The position numbers and the translations under genes are program-made. From Desulfobacteraceae bacterium (GTDB lineage Bacteria; Desulfobacterota; Desulfobacteria; Desulfobacterales; ETH-SRB1), in contig DAOWEW010000188.1 in assembly GCA_030638305.1 (NCBI GenBank), positions 1 to 5,557 on the forward strand: 5,557 bases of DNA. Reading direction: 5' to 3'. Positions 1 to 5,557 of this stretch are shown piece by piece. The notes under the pieces were generated by a model that was not told the DNA's origin, ran no database searches, and was given only the letters and a program-made list of their open reading frames with translations. Numbering within the stretch: position 1 is the first letter of the stretch; the number at the start of each line of letters is the position of its first letter.

Positions 1-140
1 CCCATTCCTATTGGATCATCAGAAGGGGTATTTATTCTTTTACCCGAAGAAAGTACATCTTGAGACTTAAGAAGCTGTCCAACCTTTTTAAAGAGATTGC
101 TGGAAACAGTATCGGTCATCATTTTATTGGTCACACGCAT
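1..140 (-). CDS. flgL: FlgL, flagellar hook-associated protein 3 (N-terminal fragment, runs off the left edge)
   Basis: FlgL is the second hook-filament junction protein; it sits between FlgK and the flagellin filament and is exported by the flagellar type III apparatus. Only the first 46 codons are present. They begin MRVTNKMM and continue through a helical stretch to LSSGKRINTPSDDPIGM at about residues 30-46. That is the conserved flagellin-like N-terminus, in which the SSGKRI and PSDDP motifs are typical of FlgL and flagellins. The MRVTNKM opening and the position directly after flgK favour FlgL over flagellin. The ATG at 138-140 is preceded by AGGAG with a 6-nt spacer (147-151), which fixes the start. 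The gene follows flgK after a 54-nt gap, the usual flgK-flgL order. The frame is open to the window edge and no damage is visible. Confidence 0.93.
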   Translation of the reverse strand, partial: MRVTNKMMTDTVSSNLFKKVGQLLKSQDVLSSGKRINTPSDDPIGM

Positions 141-194
141 TTTAATCTCCTATTTGCTTCGCAATTATCCCAATCCCCAATTCCTAATTCCTAT
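141..194 (-). repeat. flgK-flgL gap with low-complexity AGGAATT-type repeats
   Basis: On the minus strand the 54-nt gap holds two adjacent copies of the 7-mer AGGAATT (plus-strand AATTCCT at 179-185 and 186-192). These are followed by related GGGGATTGGG-like sequence, then AATTGCGAAGC, then the flgL ribosome binding site. No stem with a T-run is visible, so it does not look like a terminator. The AATTGCGAAGC part resembles the sequence ahead of cheY at 3582-3602. Such degenerate GGAATT/GGGATT sequence could be a decayed intergenic repeat; that is an inference. Confidence 0.5.
147..151 (-). promoter_or_regulatory. Ribosome binding site of flgL
   Basis: The minus strand reads AGGAG followed by ATTAAA and the ATG at 138-140. 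This is a near-consensus Shine-Dalgarno sequence at normal spacing, and it supports the chosen flgL start. Confidence 0.75.
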
Positions 195-1592
195 CTACAC
201 CATATTGATTACTCTATCTAATAATTCATCGGCAATACTGATTAACCTGGCAGCAGCATTGTAGCCATGTTGAAATTTAATTAAATTTACCATTTCCTCA
301 TCAATGGAGACTCCTGATACAGATTCCCGATAATTATCAAGATGTGTTATCATTAAAGATTGATGATCAAAATTTACTTTGGTTTTCTGCGACATGCTTC
401 CCACATCGCTGACCAGTGAATTATAGTAATCGTCAAAGGTTATTGTTGCCGGATCGCCCATTGTAAGTTGATTTTGCAGGTTAGCAATGTTTATCGCGTT
501 ACTGTTATCCCCGGGCGCACCATGGCTTCCTGCAGCGGCAATCAGCCTGACATCATTAACAATTTCTGAATTTATACTTATATCGGAAGCCGAATTTCCT
601 GTAAAAAAATTATTTCCGGTATTTTCAACAGGCTTATCTACCAGTCCAAAACCGTTTGAATTAAGATGGTTAACATCAGTTATTATTCCTTCGGCAATTT
701 TATCAAGCTTGCTTAAATAATCCGGAATTATGACATCTCTTACCTCTAACCATCCATTTAACTCCCCACCGGTAATATCACCGGTAATATCAACCATGTT
801 CCCATCACTATCTGTCCATACAATATCCCGCAGATCGGAATCATTGGCTTGAGTGGATAAATTCCAGGAAGTAATATTTTCAATTAAAGGCCTTCCACCG
901 GCCGTTAAAACAGTTACTTTTCCATCGCTATTTTCAAAAGAGTTAATATCAATCATAAAAGACAAGTCTTTCAACAATAGATCGCGACTGTCTCTATAGT
1001 CATTAGCATTTTGTCCGCTCACTTCGACCAGGGCAATCTTTTCGTTTAGCCCGGCAATCCGCTCTGAAATAGAATTTATTTCTTCGATCTTTCCTGTTGC
1101 GCTGGTATCTATATCTTTTTGAATTTGTGTTAGATTCGAGTGTATATTGTTAAAAATGCTTGTCATGGTCTCGCTTTTAGCTATGAGCGCGGTTCGTCCT
1201 GCGTGGTCAGATGGATTATTGGCCAGGTCCTGCCAGGCATTCCAGAACTCACTCATCGCTTGATTTAATCCATCCCCTGAGGATTCGTCAAAAATTATTT
1301 CAACTTTTTCAAGAATACCTTTTTGGGCTTCCCAGTTTCCCAGATTCTGATTCTCATCGTTGATTTGCCCTCCTAAAAACCGGTCGTAAATTCTTTGAAT
1401 CTCTGCTGCCTTAACACCTGTTCCTGTCTGCCCGGGCAAGGATGCATATGGCTCATTTGTTGCCATATTGACTCTCTGGCGTGAATAGCCATCGGTATTC
1501 ACATTGGCAATATTATGACCCGTAATTCCAATTGCTTTTTGCTGTGTTAAAAGCGCTGTTCTTCCAGCATTCAATATTACATTAACTGACAT
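195..1592 (-). CDS. flgK: FlgK, flagellar hook-associated protein 1
   Basis: FlgK is the first hook-filament junction protein, secreted through the flagellar export channel and assembled as a ring on the hook. The 465-residue protein has the expected N-terminal rod/hook signature: a helix followed by GHNIANVNTDGYSRQRVN at about residues 25-42, then QTGTGVKAAEIQRIYDRFL. The long helical region around residues 75-220 includes the FWNAWQDLANNP motif typical of FlgK. The C-terminus (about 430-465) has EEMVNLIKFQHGYNAAARLI and ends in VINMV, the usual FlgK terminal coiled-coil helix. It is shorter than the 547-residue enteric protein, so the variable middle domain is compact. The ATG at 1590-1592 has AAGGTG seven nt upstream. 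It lies 26 nt after cheB with no separate promoter seen and precedes flgL. A 12-bp in-frame duplication (768-791) repeats DITG in the middle domain. Confidence 0.97.
   Translation of the reverse strand: MSVNVILNAGRTALLTQQKAIGITGHNIANVNTDGYSRQRVNMATNEPYASLPGQTGTGVKAAEIQRIYDRFLGGQINDENQNLGNWEAQKGILEKVEIIFDESSGDGLNQAMSEFWNAWQDLANNPSDHAGRTALIAKSETMTSIFNNIHSNLTQIQKDIDTSATGKIEEINSISERIAGLNEKIALVEVSGQNANDYRDSRDLLLKDLSFMIDINSFENSDGKVTVLTAGGRPLIENITSWNLSTQANDSDLRDIVWTDSDGNMVDITGDITGGELNGWLEVRDVIIPDYLSKLDKIAEGIITDVNHLNSNGFGLVDKPVENTGNNFFTGNSASDISINSEIVNDVRLIAAAGSHGAPGDNSNAINIANLQNQLTMGDPATITFDDYYNSLVSDVGSMSQKTKVNFDHQSLMITHLDNYRESVSGVSIDEEMVNLIKFQHGYNAAARLISIADELLDRVINMV
768..791 (-). repeat. Perfect 12-bp tandem duplication inside flgK
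   Basis: The plus strand carries ACCGGTAATATC twice, back to back with no mismatch. In flgK this gives two DITG units at residues 268-275. The length is a multiple of three, so the reading frame is kept. It lies in the variable middle domain rather than the conserved termini. Confidence 0.85.
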
Positions 1593-1618
1593 AATAAATC
1601 ACCTTGATTTCACCCAAT

Positions 1619-3175
<1,557 letters not shown>

Positions 3176-3183
<8 letters not shown>

Positions 3184-3565
3184 CGTTACCTTTCACTCCT
3201 GTAATATCTTTAATAGTATCGCAAATAATTTCCGGAGAAAAGGGTTTGTGGATAAACCTGGCACCCTTGTCCTGCAAGCGCCCTACGCGCGTCTTGCTCC
3301 CTTCTGTAGAAATTACAATTATTGGAATTTCTTTAGTATCCGGATTCTCCTGCACACGGTCTATCATCTCCTCCCCGTTCATGACCGGCATGTTGATATC
3401 CACAATCACCAGATCTATCCAGTTCTGGTTGAGACTATCAAGTCCCTCCTGACCGTTTGCAGCTTGATAAATCTCTCCGAGTGGAAGGTCGGTCATACGC
3501 ATGGTTTTTAAGATCATAGCCCGCATGACAGCGCTATCGTCCACTATAAGAATATTGATCGCCAT
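3176..3565 (-). CDS. cheY: CheY-type single-domain response regulator
   Basis: This is a 129-residue stand-alone receiver domain. It takes a phosphoryl group from CheA and, if it is the true CheY, binds the flagellar switch to change rotation. Key residues are visible: acidic pair D9/D10 in ILIVDDS, phospho-acceptor D56 in LVIVDINMP, S86/T87 in VISTEGS and K107 in HKPFSP. There is no output domain. The ATG at 3563-3565 was chosen because the receiver fold begins immediately after it and AAGGGG lies 8 nt upstream. An upstream in-frame ATG (3614-3616) would add 17 residues encoded by repetitive intergenic DNA and is unlikely. The gene follows the HDOD gene after 93 nt and overlaps cheX by 8 nt. 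Direct interaction with the switch cannot be read from sequence; it could be a phosphate sink or feed another partner. Confidence 0.93.
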
Positions 3566-3658
3566 TTTGATAACCCCTTTAGCTCCGCTTCGCTCCGCAA
3601 TTGGTCGAGTGGTCAAGTCTCACATTCAACACCCTGTAACGGATTGAATTTAGTATTT
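3566..3658. repeat. HDOD-cheY gap with GCGGAGC direct repeats and a weak inverted repeat
   Basis: This is the longest non-coding stretch in the window (93 nt). The plus strand carries GCTCCGC twice (3582-3588 and 3592-3598, 10-nt period). Next comes GCAATTGGTCGAGTGGTCAAG, which itself repeats the GGTC(G/A)AG unit. Further right, ATTCAA (3624-3629) and TTGAAT (3644-3649) form a 6-bp inverted repeat around a 14-nt loop. That is too weak, and lacks a T-run, to be called a terminator. A TTGACC hexamer is present on the minus strand but no matching -10 box was found at the right spacing. An internal promoter is therefore not supported, though not excluded. Confidence 0.5.
3574..3579 (-). promoter_or_regulatory. 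Ribosome binding site that decides the cheY start
   Basis: The minus strand reads AAGGGG, then TTATCAAA and the ATG at 3563-3565. The good match and 8-nt spacing favour this start over the in-frame ATG 51 nt further upstream. Confidence 0.7.
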
Positions 3659-4510
3659 TTATCCTGATTCAAAAACATTACACAAATCATCAACATATTG
3701 TAATGTCCGGCTGGCAACCATTTCAAGGTCATTAGTCCTGAGACCTAATCTTTTTGTCGCCAAAGGCGAAGGTTTGTAGCAAAGACCCTCTCTCCCAACT
3801 CCAATTCCAATCATCAGGCATAATATATTAGCTACATGGACAATATCTATCAGAGTATCTGTCTTGCCGGCAGAGTCAGGATCGTGATGCCACCGAACTG
3901 CATTAACAAGTTCCGGCGGAAACGACCAGTTTTTTAATATTTGAGCCCCGATCTCAGCATGGTTTGTGCCTAACACCATATGTTCAGCTATTTCAAAAGA
4001 TATTCCACGAGATGCTTCTATCTCAATTTCCTCTAACTCTTCCTTCACAAAACTGCCCAAAACCAGCTTCCCTACATCGTGGAGAAGTGCTGCCGTAAAG
4101 ATATTTTCAGGTGCTGAAATTTTTAGTTCCTTTGCCAGGTCTTCCGCTGCAACCGATACTGCGATTGAGTGCCGCCAGAGTTCACCAGCCGACAGATCAT
4201 AGCCGGGAACAGGTTTGCCCATTATAGCATTGACACAAGAAGCCATTACTAACTGAATCAATTTTTTCCATCCCAATAGAACTACGGCCTGACTTACTGA
4301 GCCGACCTTACACGGAAGCCCGAAATATACGGAGTTTGTCAGCTTCAGAAGATTGGCTGTAAGACCCGGATCATATCGCAAAATCTGTTCGATTTGTACC
4401 GCTGTCGTATCAGGCTTATCAAGCAGCTTGAGCAATTTTTCTGCCGCCCCGGGCATGCTTGGAAATGATTTCACTTTTGCCAGAATATTGAGCAGCTTTG
4501 TTTGTTTCAC
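3659..4510 (-). CDS. HDOD-domain protein with HD-type metal-site residues
   Basis: HDOD proteins are relatives of HD phosphohydrolases that often lack catalytic residues and act in signalling; their biochemical role is poorly defined. The 283-residue protein starts with the HDOD signature: FPSMPGAAEKLLKLL (about 16-30), YDPGLTANLLKLTNS (46-60), YFGLP and the SVSQAVVLLGWKKL segment. The second half looks like a complete HD domain: H114 in LWRHS, H144/D145 with K148 in LLHDVGK, H184 in TNHAEIGAQIL, H208/H209 in RWHHDP and D222 or H225 downstream. The metal-binding set is therefore apparently intact. No GYP motif is present, so it is not a canonical HD-GYP c-di-GMP phosphodiesterase. The start is GTG (4508-4510), overlapping the cheD stop as GTGA, with GGAG 8 nt upstream inside cheD. 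That arrangement implies coupled expression and a role linked to chemotaxis or motility. The actual activity is unknown. Confidence 0.9.
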   Translation of the reverse strand: MKQTKLLNILAKVKSFPSMPGAAEKLLKLLDKPDTTAVQIEQILRYDPGLTANLLKLTNSVYFGLPCKVGSVSQAVVLLGWKKLIQLVMASCVNAIMGKPVPGYDLSAGELWRHSIAVSVAAEDLAKELKISAPENIFTAALLHDVGKLVLGSFVKEELEEIEIEASRGISFEIAEHMVLGTNHAEIGAQILKNWSFPPELVNAVRWHHDPDSAGKTDTLIDIVHVANILCLMIGIGVGREGLCYKPSPLATKRLGLRTNDLEMVASRTLQYVDDLCNVFESG

Positions 4511-4980
4511 AGCTCACTCTCCAATCCCTTGGTGTTGATAATTGTCCGGCCTGTTGAAATATCGAAATATACCGTACGGCCGAGCGTACCGCCAATAGCA
4601 TGCGCAGCAAGAAGGATACCATTTTTCCAGAGAATTTTTTTCAGGACAGTGTAATTTCTGTCTCCTATTTTGAACATTTCATTTTTTCCCAAAGGCTGAC
4701 CGCAACCCGCGGCTTTGACAATGAGTCTTGCTTTCTGCCCGCCTATGCTGTATATTTTTTTGAACAACGCCGGAACCCCTGTATCAACAAACATAAAAGG
4801 GTTGGCCTCAGCCTTCTGCGGATTAATTTTGGATAATGCCAGCATGGCATGCAGCATTCCACCGACCTGTGCTACTGGATCGTAAACCATCAACCCAAGA
4901 CAACTGCCAAGAGCATAGGTTACGATCATATCTGGTTTTTGCCCAACCTTCATATCTGCAACTACAACAATATGTTTCAT
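4507..4980 (-). CDS. cheD: CheD, chemoreceptor glutamine deamidase
   Basis: CheD converts specific glutamines of chemoreceptors to glutamate. In organisms with CheC it also binds and stimulates that CheY-P phosphatase. The protein, 157 residues from the chosen ATG, contains the family core TYALGSCLGLMVYDP followed by GGMLHAMLA. Counted from the ATG, the catalytic residues fall at T21, C27 and H44, the positions I recall for Thermotoga maritima CheD. This is the main reason for choosing the ATG at 4978-4980. A TTG at 4987-4989 would add three residues and has AGGA at better spacing, so it remains a real alternative (4507-4989). The C-terminal region, with AAGCGQPLG and IGGTLGRTVYFDISTG, is typical for the family. 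It directly follows cheR and overlaps the HDOD gene by 4 nt. No CheC is seen nearby; CheX is three genes downstream. Confidence 0.96.
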   Translation of the reverse strand: MKHIVVVADMKVGQKPDMIVTYALGSCLGLMVYDPVAQVGGMLHAMLALSKINPQKAEANPFMFVDTGVPALFKKIYSIGGQKARLIVKAAGCGQPLGKNEMFKIGDRNYTVLKKILWKNGILLAAHAIGGTLGRTVYFDISTGRTIINTKGLESEL

Positions 4981-4983
4981 ATG

Positions 4984-4998
4984 CTCCAATCATTTCCT
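4984..4998 (-). promoter_or_regulatory. Two competing ribosome binding sites for cheD
   Basis: On the minus strand AGGA (4995-4998) lies 5 nt before a TTG codon. GGAG (4984-4987) lies only 3 nt before the ATG at 4978-4980. The spacing favours TTG, while codon identity and alignment with known CheD favour ATG. Both lie at the end of cheR, so cheD translation is probably coupled to it. Confidence 0.45.
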
Positions 4999-5557
4999 AT
5001 AGGTTGCCGGACGTACATATTTAAATTTGTGCGAAATGCCTGACAGGCTCTCTGAATGACCTACAAAAAGATAGCCTCCCTGCTCTATAAGCTCCCAGAA
5101 ACGATTAATCAGCTTCTGCTGGGTTGGCCTGTCAAAGTAAATCATCACATTGCGGCAAAATATTACGTTGAACGGCCCCTTCATCGGCCATGATTCCATC
5201 AGGTTCAGCCACGAGAATTGAATCATTGAGCTAACATTATCTTTTACATGATACGCAAGAAACGACTCATTTCGATTTTTAACGAAATATTTTTGCAAAA
5301 ACAGCTTTGGAACATTCCTTAGTGTTTCCTCTTCGTAAACAGCTTTGCGCGCTTTGTTCAGCATTTTTGTCGATATATCTGTAGCCAAAATCCGCACATC
5401 CATAGACTTTATCCGGGGTATATTTTCCATCAGCAGAATTGCCAGAGAAAAAGGCTCCTCACCGGAAGAACAGGCAGCACTCCAAAATCTCAATCTATTG
5501 TCTTTAAGTTCCGGTAATATCTTTTCACGCAAATAATTAAAATGCTCTATCTCACGG
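4990..5557 (-). CDS. cheR: CheR, chemoreceptor methyltransferase (C-terminal part, runs off the right edge)
   Basis: CheR transfers methyl groups from S-adenosylmethionine to glutamates of chemoreceptors, the counter-reaction to CheB. About 188 C-terminal residues are visible, reading in from REIEHFNYLREKILPEL at the edge. The SAM-binding motif WSAACSSGEEPFSLA follows, then ILATDIS (the acidic motif that normally contacts SAM). Downstream are FNVIFCRNVMIYFD, the hallmark CheR motif, and GGYLFVGHSESL near the C-terminus, ending in ATYRK. The frame stays open to the last base, so the TTG at 5530-5532 is internal and not the start. The missing part is the N-terminal helical domain, roughly 90-100 residues in full-length enzymes of about 280. 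No TPR or other extra C-terminal domain is present. The stop at 4990-4992 abuts the TTG start option of cheD and lies 9 nt before its ATG. Confidence 0.97.
   Translation of the reverse strand, partial: REIEHFNYLREKILPELKDNRLRFWSAACSSGEEPFSLAILLMENIPRIKSMDVRILATDISTKMLNKARKAVYEEETLRNVPKLFLQKYFVKNRNESFLAYHVKDNVSSMIQFSWLNLMESWPMKGPFNVIFCRNVMIYFDRPTQQKLINRFWELIEQGGYLFVGHSESLSGISHKFKYVRPATYRK

Noticed and set aside
3566..3616. A 17-residue N-terminal extension of CheY starting at the ATG at 3614-3616
   Set aside because: The extension is encoded by repetitive intergenic DNA, lies before the normal start of the receiver fold, and a good ribosome binding site supports the inner ATG at 3563-3565.
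3624..3649. Possible terminator hairpin between the HDOD gene and cheY
   Set aside because: The ATTCAA/TTGAAT stem is only 6 bp, AT-rich, has a 14-nt loop and no following T-run in the transcribed direction.
3659..4510. Annotation of the HDOD protein as an HD-GYP c-di-GMP phosphodiesterase
   Set aside because: The HD residues are present but the GYP motif is missing, and the N-terminal half carries the HDOD signature.
4419..4622. A 67-codon minus-strand open frame overlapping the cheD-HDOD junction
   Set aside because: It is out of frame with both well-supported genes that cover it, and its translation has no recognisable motif.
5530..5532. TTG as the start of a short 180-residue CheR
   Set aside because: The reading frame continues to the window edge with recognisable CheR sequence (REIEHFNYL), so the gene is cut by the window rather than short.

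Overview
All eight genes in this window lie on the minus strand and encode bacterial chemotaxis and flagellar proteins. In the direction of transcription (right to left) the order is cheR (5' end cut off by the right edge), cheD, an HDOD/HD-domain gene, a cheY-type response regulator, cheX, cheB, flgK and flgL (3' end cut off by the left edge). Every gene was identified by reading its protein sequence; no searches were run.

The base composition is moderate to low GC. The combination CheD + CheX + single-domain CheY + HDOD protein is absent from the enteric model and resembles che clusters of Desulfobacterota (former Deltaproteobacteria), Nitrospirota-like and other deep-branching flagellated bacteria. 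The phylum is an inference; nothing in the window fixes it.

Right part (3659-5557): cheR, cheD and the HDOD gene are tightly packed. cheR and cheD abut or nearly so, and cheD and the HDOD gene share a GTGA stop/start overlap, so they are probably translationally coupled. Middle part (2695-3565): cheY and cheX overlap by 8 nt, pairing a response regulator with its likely phosphatase. Left part (1-2650): cheB, then flgK after only 26 nt, then flgL. There is no convincing terminator or promoter between any of them, so the whole window looks like one transcript or part of one.

Functionally, CheR adds methyl groups to chemoreceptors, CheB (activated by phosphorylation) removes them and deamidates glutamines, and CheD also deamidates glutamines. 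CheY carries the phospho-signal to the flagellar switch and CheX removes the phosphate. FlgK and FlgL form the hook-filament junction. The receptor kinase CheA and coupling protein CheW are not here and would be expected beyond the right edge. The HDOD protein is the least understood member and retains an apparently complete HD metal-site residue set.

The only non-coding sequence is four short gaps (26-93 nt). Three of them contain short repetitive or GC-rich sequence immediately before the next ribosome binding site. No RNA genes, CRISPR arrays or mobile-element genes were seen. The region is mostly an ordinary che/flagellar operon; the second-look items are the HDOD protein, the direct cheB-flgK linkage and the intergenic repeats.
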